DNA of 64,000 nucleotides from Latrodectus hesperus. Lineage: Eukaryota > Arthropoda > Arachnida > Araneae > Theridiidae. Below are positions 1 to 13,609 of the stretch, piece by piece. The notes under the pieces are model-generated. The model did no database searches and had not been told where the DNA came from. It worked only from the letters and a program-made list of their open reading frames with translations. The DNA is taken from positions 39,708,024 through 39,772,023 of the forward strand of contig CM075862.1 in the NCBI GenBank assembly GCA_037975125.1, in the 5' to 3' direction. Position 1 is the first letter of the stretch. Every line of letters starts with the position of its first letter. The position numbers and the translations under genes were made by a program.

Positions 1-1363
<1,363 letters not shown>

Positions 1364-2218
1364 AAAGGCTGTTTGCTACTGACCCACGTTTTGTAAGGGA
1401 ATAAAAGCTATTGAAAAACTAATAAATGAACTACAATCTTAATAAATTGACTAATATTATTAAAATGAAATTTACAAACTTCACGCTCGTTTATACAGGC
1501 AATTGAAATGAAAGATACATACATTTTTAATAATTCATGTATTCAATTTTATTTAAACATTCATAATTATTTTTGACCGTTTAATAGAAAACTAAAATCA
1601 TTCAATGTGTGTGCGAGGCAATGCATACTTTCTTATTATGATTAATAATAAAATTATTATTGTGATAATTAAAAACCATACTCTGAAATGTATATTTTCC
1701 TCAATATCAGCGGAAGAGGGGTAAAATATTCTCCCTCAATACCTGATAAGATCGTAAAAGTGGGATTCCGGTGTCATTTTCGGCGACTATTTGACTTCCT
1801 CCACCCGTGCTCTAAAACTCCGGGGGGTAATTGTATGTAGATACTGATCAACGAAATAGGTGGTGGGAAACAGAAAGCACACTTTTTGGTGTTGAATACA
1901 AAAGGACTCATGGTGTTAGAACATTTTAGGCTAAAAATAAGTTCTTTAACTGGGATGTTTCATTAACTGTTTTTTATTTAATTTTTTCAGAGTATATGAT
2001 TTTTCAAACTATAAAATGTGAATTATAAACCTTATTGTTTTTCTCCTTCTATTATAATCGTGAAATTATTTTAAAATATTATATTGGATTTAAAATTAAA
2101 CTAATGCGCTTAGATTAATCCAATATTATTCAATTGAAATTATTTTGAAATAGTTAAATTATTATCACTATTTTGAATCAAACTTTTTTCGTATGATTAT
2201 GTTATGAAATGATAATGT
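1364..2218. other. Intergenic sequence, nothing recognised
   Basis: AT-rich. A slightly GC-richer patch at about 1750-1820 has no open frame that I can assign. Confidence 0.45.
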
Positions 2219-2410
<192 letters not shown>

Positions 2411-2416
2411 TTCTAG

Positions 2417-2607
2417 CAATGTTGAAATCCTTGAACGGTGTAATCTTGGAGCTGAAGAAAGATGTTCGGAAGAATACTATGCTTTTGCAGTTCCTACTTC
2501 CGAGCACAACAATCTTGGAAGAGGGGAATGTATTGACTATTTGTAGTTTTGATGAATTGAAAGTTATGGAAGAAAGGCTCAAAGACATAGAAGAATTAAG
2601 TAAAATG
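2417..2607 (+). pseudogene. DUF4806-like gene remnant, internal exon
   Basis: The frame is open from the acceptor CTAG at 2413-2416 to a donor GT at 2608 and reads a charged, helix-rich segment ([20 protein letters not shown], then [20 protein letters not shown]). Arthropod DUF4806 proteins have this layout just before the domain core: a coiled segment, then a 'lP/sFdeLxxmEexL' motif. The family has no firmly known biochemical function. The terminal exon of the same family is found at 4359-4489 with a stop in it, and I cannot find the middle exon that normally carries the conserved core. I therefore treat this as a broken copy. If an intact transcript exists through an unseen exon, it would be a truncated DUF4806 protein. 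Confidence 0.55.
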
Positions 2608-4358
2608 GTAAAAATATTTGTTTAAAAAAGCTTGTTTTTTGTGTGTATAATATATGTATGTACATAATATCTTAATAGGTTATTATCAAAGAGATTACTT
2701 GGGTAATTTTAAGAAAATTAATAAATAATTTAAAATTTAAAATTTACAAATTACAAACATATTAATAATTAACATATATAAGATAGTGATTTTAATTTTT
2801 TCTAAAACAAAATGGTCTTTAATAATAACTTACTTCTGTTTGCATTTGAATTATTTAAATATATTTAAAATTTGTGTTGCTTTTTTATTCTAAAAATATT
2901 ACTCTTGACAAAAAAATACTTGCAGAATATTTTCACCCGATTTCAATGATAGTTAAAGGGATTATAAAACTTATCAGTCTTTTTATGCTTGCAAAAGAAT
3001 TGCAATTTTTTAATTAAATTACCTAATGTTGCAACTTTATTTGGCAATTTTATTGTAATATTCTCTTTGATTTATTTTAACTGGTGCATAGATTGTCACT
3101 TTTTGGTATATTTTGCATGCAAGGGCTAATATCTACAGTAAAAAGTGTGTACTCCATCACTAATTTCACAATTAAGATGAGAATCAAACCCCTTAATTGT
3201 TGAATTGATGATTATGTTACTTTAACTATTGCAATGATTGGCTTTTGTATTGGTTGTAAATTAAAATATAAATGTTTTTTAAATGGGAAAATATTTTTTT
3301 ATGTTATTCTTCGAAAGTATGGCACTTTGAAATTATCATTTACTTGGTTTTTTATGTATACTTTCCTACTAAAAATTTAGCAAAGAATCGAAAATTTCTT
3401 ATAGAAACATTATTAACTAAAAAAATAAATAAAAATAACTAGTGAAAAAAATAATCTGCTGAACAACAAATTTGTAAAAGATGAAAAATTACATGCATTT
3501 ATATATAATATACACAAATAAATATAAAATATTTTTTATTTCAATTTTTTTAATAAAAACGAACTGTAACACTTCGATGACTTCATTATAAGCTTATTGC
3601 AGTAAGAACTGGAAATTCATTTTCTGAAGATGTGTTTTAATATACAAAAACAAATATTAGAAATGTTATCTTTTTTCTTCTGATTTATGAGTTTTCTATA
3701 AAAAGGTAATTTATTATATTTTATTTTTCTTAAAAGACTTTACTTTGTTAAATGTTAAGACCTTTGTTAATATCAAAAATTTTATTCTTTAAAACTATCT
3801 ATGTAGATTGACATTTTTCCTAGAATTCATAGTTCTTGTAAAATTATTAAAAAGAATGGAATTGTAACAACAACTAGTCCGATATTCATAAATATTTTGC
3901 TATTGGTAAACCAACTATTTATACAATACTTAGAGCCTAGACTTGTTATAATAGAAGAAAATAGTGCCAAAATATAAGCGAATAATGAGGAGCTCAAATA
4001 TCAAAATATTTCTTTCATTTCTAAGAGAAAATACAAAATTAATATTGATCACTGAAATTTAAAGTGAAAACTTATGCACCAATTCAATATAAAAGGATAA
4101 CTTCCAGCATTTATTTAAACAAGAAATTCTTGATTTATTTCTTAGTGAAAATTGTATTGTTTTTAAAAATTTTATCAATATATTTAAATATAAAGCAAAC
4201 AGAAAAAAAGTAATTTACTACAAAAATTATCTTTGTTAAAGATTTTTCTTTTCTGTAATTATTTTTTTAAATAATTCTGAATTTATTTTATTACAGGTTA
4301 CAAAAAGTTATCTGAATTGATGTTACCTGTATTAATTTAATTTTATTTTTATTTTCAG
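2608..4358 (+). other. Intron or degenerate interior of the DUF4806-like remnant
   Basis: No open segment resembling the glycine-rich DUF4806 core was seen. The phases of the two flanking exons do not match (0 on the left, one base needed on the right), which fits a lost or unrecognised middle exon. Confidence 0.45.
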
Positions 4359-4489
4359 TAAGTGTTCGACAGAAAAGAGAATATTCTAGCATTTCGCAAC
4401 ACAAAATAGAAGAGTATGTGAGAAATTGACTTCGAAATGCTCCAGATCGGGAAGGAGGAAGGAACAAAAGAAGAAAACTTTTAAATTAA
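4359..4489 (+). pseudogene. DUF4806-like gene remnant, terminal exon with premature TGA
   Basis: After the acceptor TTTTCAG (AG at 4357-4358) the frame reads SVRQKREYSSISQHKIEEY, then a TGA at 4427-4429, then LRNAPDREGGRNKRRK to a normal TAA at 4487-4489. In DUF4806 proteins the end of the domain has the form IxxWLxxAxDRxGGRxKR, so the TGA sits exactly where the conserved tryptophan (TGG) is expected. Coding sequence beyond the stop remains well preserved, so the nonsense change is recent or is tolerated. Identification of the family is by motif only. Confidence 0.6.
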
Positions 4490-4499
4490 AAAAACTGTA

Positions 4500-4536
4500 A
4501 ATAAATAATGTGAATGGATTTATGATTGTAAATAAA
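4500..4536 (+). promoter_or_regulatory. Polyadenylation signals
   Basis: AATAAA occurs at 4500-4505 and again at 4531-4536, 11 and 42 bases after the terminal stop of the DUF4806-like remnant. This supports 4359-4489 as a true 3' terminal exon. Confidence 0.5.
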
Positions 4537-5406
4537 AAAAAGTTTATACTGGATCTGTCTCGTTCTGAGCCATCATTAATAAAAATATCATTGATATAAT
4601 ATAAATTATCTAATATAAAAAGTTCAGTTTATGTGTGTTTAGTTAAATGTGTTGCATGCTTTACAAAAATACAATAAAACAAATATCTTAAAACAATTGA
4701 GTTAGAATTTTATGTATATGTTCATGCGCTGAATTTAACAACAGAACTGTTAACAATGAAGTGAAAATTTCTTATAGATATATTAAAATATTTATTGAAT
4801 AAAAATAAATAATAACTGCTAATCCAAAAGTAATCTTAACAAATTGGTAAAACATGATTATAATCAACATATAAATGAATTCTATTAGAAAAAATATTTT
4901 AGAAAATAATCAAATCTAATATAAATATTTATTTAAACAAAAATAAACTAATATTTACTAGTTCATTAAAGTAAAAGCTAAAAATTCAAACTTTTTAAAT
5001 TGTTTTAATTTATATATAATTATTTCTTAAGAAATAAAAACATATTTAATGTTATACTATTAATATATATATATTAAAATTTATTTTAACAAAAATAAAC
5101 TGTAATATTCATAGGCTCATTATAATAAAAGTTGGAAATTAAAATTTTTGAAATTGTTTTAATTCAAAATTCAAAAATTTTTTTTTCAAAAAAAAAAAAA
5201 AATTTAAAAGAATGTAAATTATTTCTTAAGAAATAAAATGGGACGATTATGGAACGAGAGCGGCATCTCTAAATAACCAAAGCAGATTCAATTTAATGCA
5301 TTTCCAATATATTTCAATATTAACTTTACAATATATAAATTCTTAGCAATTAAAAAATGGGTAAATATTTCATTTTAATCTGTAGAAATAAAATCAAAGT
5401 TATAAT
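4537..5406. other. Intergenic AT-rich sequence
   Basis: No gene seen. The last 150 bases before 5407 resemble the sequence just before the second GC-rich repeat (about 7015-7065), so the repeated unit probably extends leftwards into AT-rich DNA. Confidence 0.45.
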
Positions 5407-5693
5407 TGGCTCCACGTCGGTTAAAGCGGCCACTGCCGGCCAAACTGCAAAGGCCCGACGGATAACCGTATACGGGTATGTGCTGGCAATTATACGGACC
5501 ACACACGGCCAATACGGCATTGCTGGCCACCCAGCGTTGGGCCAACAGCGGACCGTACTGCCGGCCCAGCAGCAATGACGACGACCACTTTATTGACGGA
5601 GCCGACGAGGCCAAATAGCGGCGGGCCGCTGCTGGCCAAGGCGGCTGACAGCAGCGGCCCGATGGATGCCCGGCATCTTTGTGTTTGCTGGGT
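5407..5693. repeat. GC-rich dispersed repeat, copy 1
   Basis: About 287 bases of GC-rich sequence in otherwise AT-rich DNA, with abrupt edges. A second direct copy lies at 7111-7388. The shared text includes GTTGGGCCAAC, CTGCCGGCCCAGC and GGCATCTTTGTGTTTGCTGGG. On the minus strand a reading frame stays open through both copies, although GC-rich sequence has few stops by chance. It may be an unclassified transposon fragment or satellite-derived unit. I do not recognise a protein in it. Confidence 0.85.
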
Positions 5694-7110
5694 ATTTTCC
5701 TGACCAAGAGCCCCTGGGCTGCGAAGCACATGTCCCGATAAGGTGCTCAGCATAATGCAAAACACCCAGTGTTTAGTTCCCAAGCATGCTCATTGTGGAC
5801 ATAATGTTACTAATAACCATTCCCCCTTTTTTAAAGAGATAAAACTAAAATTAAGTAAAAGATTCCATCATAAAAGAATTGTACTAGTAATTTTTTTATG
5901 AGTTATTAATTCTGAATGAAAATTGACATTATTATAAGCATTCACAACCTATTCAAGTGCTTGGCTTGTTTTGCTTTGATTGTAAATTTAATTGTAAAAT
6001 ATTGTAAGTTTAAAAATAGTTGTGTTGGATTCTCCTTATTCAAATAATTAATACTGTGAAATAATACCTAAATACTAGAAAATAAGTGTTATGCATGAAG
6101 TTTCTCTTAATTTATGTAAACAGTTCAATTTTTTGTTTTTTACCTGGGCTGTTATTAACATCCTGCTGTTTCTATTTTTGTAATTAAATTGAATGAGTTT
6201 AATAATTCTGTTTTTTTTTTTATTTTCAGAGTATTACAATAAAGTGAATATCTTAACACAAGGAGAAATTTGTTCCAGAGTACTAATTCGGAAGGTGGAC
6301 CACAAAAATAAATTAAAAATGTTAAAAAAAATTTTGCAAAAATTATTTTTAAATCTAAATAAAAGATATTTTTTTTATTTTCAATATTATCATAAATAAA
6401 AAATGTTAATTCCATTAATGTTTAGACATTTCACTTATATATGGCTTTTGTTGTGTTAATTTTTATAAGTAATAAAAAATATTAATCTGTATCCTTTTGT
6501 TTCATTTTTCTCAACATCTTGTTCATGGAGACATTTCACTTATTTATAGCTTTGTTTTCTTAATTTTTATAAATAATAAAAAGTGTTAATCTTTATACTT
6601 GTCATTTTTCTCAACATCTTGTTGCATGGAGTTATTGATTTGGAAAATAATTCTATAAAATTATCATAAAATTGGAATTCTTTTATACATTCAAGTTCAA
6701 TAAATTGACACTTGACAATATTTAGCAATAAATTGACACTTGCTTACACAAGAATTTTTTTAAAAAAATTTATAAATAATGAAATTCTGTAATAACAAAA
6801 ATTTTAAAAACAGAATATAAAAGTTATTTAAATAAAATTTAGATTAAAATAAAACTATAAAATTAAGATAGCATTTTCAAAAAAATGATTTAAAATATGA
6901 GTTAGTAATTCATATTTTTTTAATCTTTATATAATTAAGAACTAAAAAAGCACTTAATGATATTTGACAATACGTGGATAACAATTGTCTTTTAGAATCA
7001 CAAAAATATATTCAGTATTAATTTGATGGATTTCCATATTAACTTTAACAATATATACAATATTATCATAAATAATGAATTCAATATTTATAAAAATAAA
7101 TAACCATAAC
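5694..7110. other. Sequence between the two GC-rich repeats
   Basis: AT-rich. A 68-codon frame at 6193-6399 follows a good-looking acceptor (TATTTTCAG at 6221-6229), but it resembles no family I know and becomes low-complexity lysine/phenylalanine. The segment at 6420-6480 recurs at 6525-6590 (ACATTTCACTTAT followed by a short AT-rich stretch), a small local duplication. Confidence 0.4.
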
Positions 7111-7388
7111 CAGCCCTACGTCGGTGAAAGCGGCTATCGTCGGCCAAACGGCAAAGGGCCGATGGTTAACCGTATATGGGCACGTACTGGCAATTACATG
7201 GGCCACATGCGGCCAATATGGCATTGATGGCCACCCAGCGTTGGGCCAACAACGGACCGTACTGCCGGCCCAGCAGCAATGACGACGACCACTTTATTGA
7301 CGAGGCCAAATAGCGGCGGGCCCCTGCTGGCCAAGACGGCTGACAGCAGCGGCCCGATGGATGCCCGGCATCTTTGTGTTTGCTGGGT
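7111..7388. repeat. GC-rich dispersed repeat, copy 2
   Basis: Direct copy of 5407-5693, about 1.7 kb away. The right halves are almost identical and the left halves are more diverged. Copy 2 lacks 9 bases in the middle (around 7301) relative to copy 1. The minus-strand frame remains open in both copies across this deletion. Confidence 0.85.
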
Positions 7389-8429
7389 TGTTGCATAAAA
7401 GACACATGGGCAATCGTTTGTCTGCCGTTGATGGAAGAAAAATTTCAAATAATCAACTCTGAACTGTCTACATTTCTTCTTAGATTCAATCATTTTCCAT
7501 ATCAGTTGTGACATGTAAAAAATGTTTTTTAGGCGTTTTTACCAGAATATGGCTATTATAACACAACAGAATAGAATTATTGCAATAAAGAAATGCCCAT
7601 GGAAACACCGCTCTTTTAATGAATCACCGTCGTCGCGTAAATAAATATTTTTAAGCAAAAATGTACCTAGGTAACTAAAGTTTAATCTTCCCTGGCTTTT
7701 TGTTCTTTTATAGAAGTTTTGAATGATTTCTAATATTTAATTTTTACTACATAACCTCCTACTATACTCACATAGTAAAATAAATAAAATATAATTGATA
7801 AATTACAATATTTAATAAAAATATGTATAACAAATTGGCAGATACTTTCATTTTTTGGCCCTGCAAACACTGACATCGATTCAATCACAATCCCACTTTT
7901 ATGTTCAAAATCTCGGAAACAAATGAGTAACGTTTTGTTTTTGGTATTCATATTTATACTAATGTAGATTGCAAGCACAGCGCAAGTCGCATTTCATCAC
8001 TTTACAGGTTTAAACAAGCATCCCGGACGAGAAGGCGCACGGGTGGCACTTAGCAAGTCTCGACATGTGGTGTACACTTGTATTATTATCTATTCTTCTA
8101 TTCAATTCTGTGTTTGAACGGAGTCCGAATATTTTTGAGTACCTACCTAGTGAATGATGCTACCTGCCTACGTTGATAGATATATCCAAGCCAAAATTTT
8201 TGTTCTTTATTATGAAAACCAGAAAATTTTTCGCGGACCTCCACTTACAACTTGTGAACCCCTGTTTTCTTTTCACGTATACGTAGACCCCCGTGTGATC
8301 TCCTATGGACCCCTGGGGGTTCACCTGGACCACTTTGGGAACCTATGATTTAAATCAATATGAATCCACAAAAAAAACTGTATGATACGATTAAAAATGC
8401 AAATATTTTTTGCTATCCCTGAATGAAAA
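7389..8429. other. Intergenic sequence, nothing firmly recognised
   Basis: A GC-richer stretch at 7980-8070 and another at 8230-8345 (CGCGGACCTCC ... CCCCTGGGGGTTC) may be the edge of the hAT element that follows. Terminal repeats were not found. Confidence 0.4.
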
Positions 8430-9325
8430 TATTGATCTGTCCGACATCCGTCAGCTAATAATTTTTATCCGATATATTCAAAATGATTTCAGTGTAGCAG
8501 AGGAAAGTTGCTTGATTTTATTCCTCTTCTTGGTACAACCAACGACATGGATATATGTGAAGTCGTAAATAAGGTGGTGTCAGGCTATGGGAAATTCGAT
8601 AAATGCTCAGCAAACTGCAAAGATTCTTCACTCAAACCAAGAATTTTTCTATTTTTTCTTAAAGATAAAGTCTAAAACTTTCGGAACTGAAAAATCAAAT
8701 GTTTAATGTACAATTTTTAACAGATCTTTAAGACAATTGACACATCACATTAACGAACTAAATTTATTGCTTCAAGGAAAACAGCAAAATATTGACCAAT
8801 AGTTTGGACATATAAATAGCTTTAAGAATATATTAAGCTTTTCACAAATTTTCATTGGTAAAAAATTATTTTCCATCATTACCAAGTTGTAACATTTTGA
8901 GGAAAGGAAGAATTTTAAGGAAGTTTCAAATTTAGCTCACATAAATGTCATTGGCACAATTCCAGATGAGTTTGAAAATCAATGTAGCGACTTTAAAAAA
9001 ATCGAAGCAGAAATTTCAGTTGATTTTTATCCCCTTACAATTTTAGTTGAGAATGTAAGCAGAGCAGATCTACGACTAGAATTGAGTGATTTGCAGTTAG
9101 ATCCATTTTGCCATGAAAGAACTGAAACTGGATTGGGGTTTTTCAAATTGCTTCGAGAAAAATGATTCTCAAACACGCCAAGCTTAGGGCTTACTCTAAA
9201 CTCAACACTGGGAAGCATGTATTTTTGCGAAAGCAGCTTTTCTAACATAAACTCTACAGTCAAAAAGCAGATGTTCCCTCTCTAATAAATCACTCAGTTG
9301 CTTCATTTATCAACCAAAAATATTA
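8430..9325 (+). pseudogene. hAT transposase relic (GTF2IRD2/ZBED5-like)
   Basis: Translating across frames gives the hallmarks of the ZBED5/GTF2IRD2-type hAT transposase. The early part reads 'FxVAEE' and 'LLDFIPLLGTTNDMDI' (about 8490-8560). Later come HITLNELNLLLQGKQQNI (8744-8800), DEFENQCSDFKKIEAEIS (8968-9020), 'LELSDLQLDPF' (9075-9110), and 'LGLTLNSTLGSMYFCESSFS', the counterpart of the 'FGSTYxCExxFS' hAT dimerisation block (9185-9245). Several stops and at least two frameshifts break it, for example a TAG after the LLLQGKQ block. It is a dead DNA-transposon copy. The terminal repeats and 8-bp target duplication were not located. Confidence 0.8.
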
Positions 9326-10514
9326 AAGTTAATACTAATACATCAATTAGTGAAAATTAATAACCTCAAACTTCCCACTGATTTTTCGTAATTTAATATT
9401 TTTTGAATAACTTAAAACAATAATTCAATTGTGCTTTTCTTTTTGCGTATAATATCTATTAAAACTCACTGGTAAAGAAGTATTTCTTTATGTGGCTTCC
9501 AAACCGCATTTTTAAAGCAGTTCTTTGAGTACTCGCAGTTGGAAAGCCTGACCTATGAAATGATTGTGAATAGTAAAGTTATAACACTTTTTTCTTTCAT
9601 TGTTAAGTTAGCACTTTTCTTTTATTGTTCCGCAATAATTTAGCCTTTAAAGATTATAGTTTTAAGCCCATTTAACCATTTATCATCCTCATTAATTAAC
9701 TTATTTATATAATTAATTAATCAATTCATATGCAAAATCTTTCCACGCTCTTCAACTAACTTAAAAGTTCAAAAAATTTCTAACGAAATCATTCTGGACT
9801 CAATTTGAATTCCTTAATGTGATAATAATTATTTGCTTTATCTTTCGGTTGACGAACAATACGACATTGAATCATTTTTCATATGATAAAATGCCTAGAA
9901 GATAAAAATGCCAACTGAGTTTATCTAAAACTAATATTCCCCCTAGTTTATCAAATAACATTAAACCAAAACTTCTATCATTTTCCATTTACATGATATA
10001 TTATATTGCCCATTAAATTATTTTGATACATAGCTATGCCAAGATGTCTTTCACTCAGCGTAGTATATAGACTAATGGCGAAAGACTGTTGTAATACATT
10101 CTTACATCCACCGCATTCCTAGTGGCCTTTTCCTGAAGTAGGCTCCTAAAGTTAAGGAACAAAGGTTTTTTTTCCATCTAATTTACAAATGAATGAATCT
10201 AAAAATATCAAATTTGGATGTTATGTGCACAAAACAAGTATGTATTGATTGCAACATAAAATTTACATAAGAAAAGCGCATAAATGATTTACTACAAACA
10301 AACAGCAATTTCGCTAGAAAAGTCCATTTTTGAAGAAAAGAATAATTACAGTTTTATATAGTAAAATATGCCATAGAAACATAACTAAATAGTATTTTAA
10401 TAAGAGATATGCCTACCCCTAGCTGTAATGCATTGGTGGTACAGACTTTCCATGAATTAAGTTGTCGGTTATCGAAATGGAAAACGAAGATCAAACACAG
10501 AGAAAGCTGTTTTC
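9326..10514. other. Intergenic sequence, nothing recognised
   Basis: AT-rich throughout. A moderately GC-rich patch at 10030-10150 gives no recognisable protein in any frame. Confidence 0.4.
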
Positions 10515-11350
10515 CAACAATCTTATCTCCTTGGAGCCGACATAAAGTAACAACCTGTCTCGCAAGATAATCTTGCAGATGCTGTATTGAATTCAGGTCT
10601 GGAGATTATGAGCTGTCCATTGCATTTGATTCAAAAGAAGACCCTCAAAATATTCCTCAACATCTACAGCTCGATAAGATTGTGCGTTATCATCAATGAA
10701 AATAAAATAACTGCCAATTGCACCGACATAAGGGTAGACATAGGATTGCATACATCAGTCACAGTTCCTCTCTGAAACGCATGTAGGTCAGTGTGACAAC
10801 TGAGTGAAATCTTTGCCCAAACTATTATTCCCTCACAGCGTTTACTGTGTTTTTCTACAGTATTGGATTGATGGTAACTGGTACTTTGTTCCCTCATGAT
10901 CAGCACATGTTCTGAATCTCTCTCTCGTGTGAATCTGAACTCATCTGTAAAAATGCAGTAGCTCATCGCTGTCTGGTAGAGGAAACGTGTTTTCTTGCCT
11001 AAGATAAGCAGGCCCTTTTCTGTCATCCGATGGGGAAGACACACACAACTGGTCGCCTTGCATAGAGAACTACTTGGTGGAGACGTCTTCACACAGTGCT
11101 AAGGATATTCTTCTCTCTGATGCTACAAAGTGGTCTACAGCATTTTCGGCACAGAAATTCTTCTACTTGGTGCCAGAAGAGCTATAAAATGGTCTTCTAC
11201 AGGTGTTATAACAAATGGTAGGTCTGGAATATGCCTTTTTGGACACAGAAGCTGCGGTTTGATATTGATTCCAGAGTGATGGACCACACTGCAAGTCACA
11301 TTAAGACGCTTAGCAGTATTAGCGTGTGACATCCCCATATCCATCTATCC
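10515..11350 (-). pseudogene. Tc1-like transposase relic
   Basis: Reading the minus strand from 11344 downwards, the N-terminal helix-turn-helix appears as MSHANTAKRLNVTCSVVHH, followed by 'TPVEDHFIAL' and 'RRISVP'. From about 11000 come FTDEFRFTRERDSEHVL (first catalytic D), 'GIIVWAKISL' and 'TDLHAFQRGTVT', and near 10550 a decayed 'DLNPIEH'-type region. This is the normal order of a Tc1 transposase, about 330 residues. Stops and frameshifts separate the pieces (for example between 11135 and 11092), so it cannot make an active enzyme. The second aspartate region (10660-10760) is badly eroded. Confidence 0.88.
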
Positions 11351-11529
11351 GACCGATTTCCAATTTAATAAATCGGGCAAATTGCTCCTCTCAGACAGCG
11401 TGGAACCACACTGACTATCATCAACAGATCTTCTAACGGAAGTTGGAAATTTCGTAATCACAAAAGTTACACATGTAATTACGAAAGCATTTTTCCTAAT
11501 GCCCGGCTGCCCTTAGGATATACCTATTC

Positions 11530-11740
11530 AGCGCTACAATGGGAAAAGGTGATGGCATCTTATACAGTAGGGCACCAGTGGGTGTGCCCTCTTCGCACCA
11601 AAAAAGGAAGGGATGAAGAAAAACAAACACACAGTGTTAAAGGAATATCCATGCCCGAACTAGGATTCGAACTCGGAACCTACTGCTTCGAAATTAGTGA
11701 CGCTAACCCCTCCATCATCGGTCGGCAATTACGAAAACCT
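11530..11740 (-). mobile_element. tRNA-derived SINE, copy A
   Basis: On the minus strand, GGGGTTAGCGTCACTAATTT (A-box region, about 11711-11692) is followed by AGTTCGAATCC (B box, complement of 11663-11673), then by a tRNA-unrelated body that ends near 11530. The spacing of A and B boxes fits an internal RNA polymerase III promoter. The plus-strand peptide reading of this stretch is a shadow. It sits just beyond the Tc1 relic. Confidence 0.7.
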
Positions 11741-11854
11741 GCTATTGCATATTTTTCTCTTACTCATATATAACAGTTCTTTTCCATAAAGGAAAGTGGT
11801 AGCCATCATTTTTGCTTAAATTTGCATAAGCTTTGTTTTTAATCATTTATATAA

Positions 11855-12106
11855 AGTTTAAACTTTAATGTCTTTTTTGATGGTGAAATTCGAAAAACAA
11901 ATTGCTTCTTAATTTTTGGAGACCAATGTAGATACTGTGCAGTATTCAAGTGTTGCAAGGGAGGAAATTTAGAAAAAACCATAGCACCCAAAGTGACAGA
12001 AATGCCTGCAGAAGGTAGAAATACAAATTCCATTTCTCTATGTTCAAGATGTGATCGAGCCAGGATCTTATGCACCAAAAAGCAATGTACTACCACTAGG
12101 ATAGGG
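11855..12106 (+). other. Unassigned cysteine-rich open frame without ATG
   Basis: An 84-codon frame is open from after TAA (11852-11854) to TAA at 12107-12109. It reads GDQCRYCAVFKCCKGG and later SLCSRCDRARILCTKKQC, so it is rich in CxxC-like pairs. A donor-like GGGTAAGC overlaps its end (GT at 12106). No family is recognised. The opposite strand also carries an 85-codon frame starting with ATG at 12096, so at most one of them is real. It could be an exon, part of an unknown transposon, or chance. Confidence 0.25.
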
Positions 12107-12109
12107 TAA

Positions 12110-13609
12110 GCCTGAAAATGTCAAGTTGTCATAATTAAACACTTTAGATGCCAATAACAAATAACAAGTTTGTTGATAATTTAACTGTTAGCAATTCCGA
12201 GACCAATTCTTCTTTTTTCCATTCAACAATTATTCTTTTATTCTATATTAGTTGATTTTACATTTCTTACTAATATGAGGCTTATTCTGAATATAAATTG
12301 AATCCTAAACGCGCACCATTTTTCAGGAGAAAAATATTTTTATAATTATTTTAAATGTTAGTAGTATAACGTCCCGATGATGCAGCCAGTTGATGACAAT
12401 TTCTATTTAAAATAATTAATTTTATTGATTAGAATTATTTTTTATAAATGCATTATTAACAACTTTCAAATTAGCAAATATGACAATATCATGGATGGAC
12501 GCGCAACAAACACGGATCCAGTATGCTATCTCTATGAGAACTCTCGACTAAATCAAAAAATAAACAACAAAGTTTATTAGTAATAATAATCAGAAGGGAA
12601 GAAGAGGACGCCAAATTTTAGCACGCATGCGCTATTCTATCTTCGACATTGTTCGTTACAGTAGGTACCACATAGGATTCTCCATCCATTCTCAGTATAC
12701 TTATATAACTTTTATGTTAGTGTTTCTGGTATATTATTGTCTTAAGCACTTAAAATGTTCTCTGTAAATTCTTTATTTAAAAAATTAGAACTTCTCCTAT
12801 TACAGAACAAAGGATTTTCACAGGTATAGTGAAATCCACTCCTCTTGATATAATGTTGTCTTTTATGTAAAAATCGTATTTATTCAAAATATTATTTAAG
12901 GAGTTTCTAAACTTTATTAAAGATTTATTAGACTTGAAAATACCTTTGGAGAGATAAATCAGCTCGAAAGTAGTAACTTTAAGATTCAGAATGGTTCTGT
13001 TCCGAGCACTTTGTTCCCGAAAAAATACTGACATTGCCGTACAAAATTAAATTTGGCTCAATTCATATCAAAAAAGTATAGTTTATCAGATTTATTAAAG
13101 AGTATCATTTTAAAACAATATTTAAACTAAATAACCTGAGAATGAATGGTACATGTCTATGGGATGAATCACAAATTTCAGAGCATACAAACATTCATTT
13201 TGAAGATCAAAATAAAGCATCCTCATTTCTTAAAAACATTTTGACTTGTTTGAAAAAATGGTTATTTGATATATTTCGCTCATTAAATTAGTTATAAATA
13301 TTATCTTTATATTATTTGCTAACAGAATTTAAAATTCCATATAAGCTAAAGTAGTTGAGTAAAATGTTCTTCAGATAAGGTCTCATTGATCTGTAATTTT
13401 AGTGCTAATTAAGCTTAATTTGCCTATTACTCACTGCACTTGATAAATAGTATAGAAACATTTATCATGGATATATCATAGGAATATCACTGAATAATGT
13501 AAAACATTTTCATTATTCAGGCACATATTAATGTAAAAAATTTTCATGTTTAAGTGCATTAAAAATCAGTGTCAACAACAAATGACTGGAATAGAAAAAA
13601 CTGCTAACC
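12110..13609. other. Intergenic sequence
   Basis: Mostly AT-rich. The 12480-12700 stretch is less AT-rich but has no recognisable product. An 85-codon minus-strand frame at 12777-13034 has no motif I can name. Confidence 0.4.

Noticed and set aside
5357..5783. Bacterial contamination suggested by the GC-rich stretch
   Set aside because: A second copy occurs 1.7 kb away in the same AT-rich eukaryotic setting and no bacterial protein is readable; a dispersed repeat explains it better.
6193..6399. 68-codon frame after a good acceptor-like sequence
   Set aside because: No family resemblance, and it becomes low-complexity Lys/Phe; not enough to call an exon.
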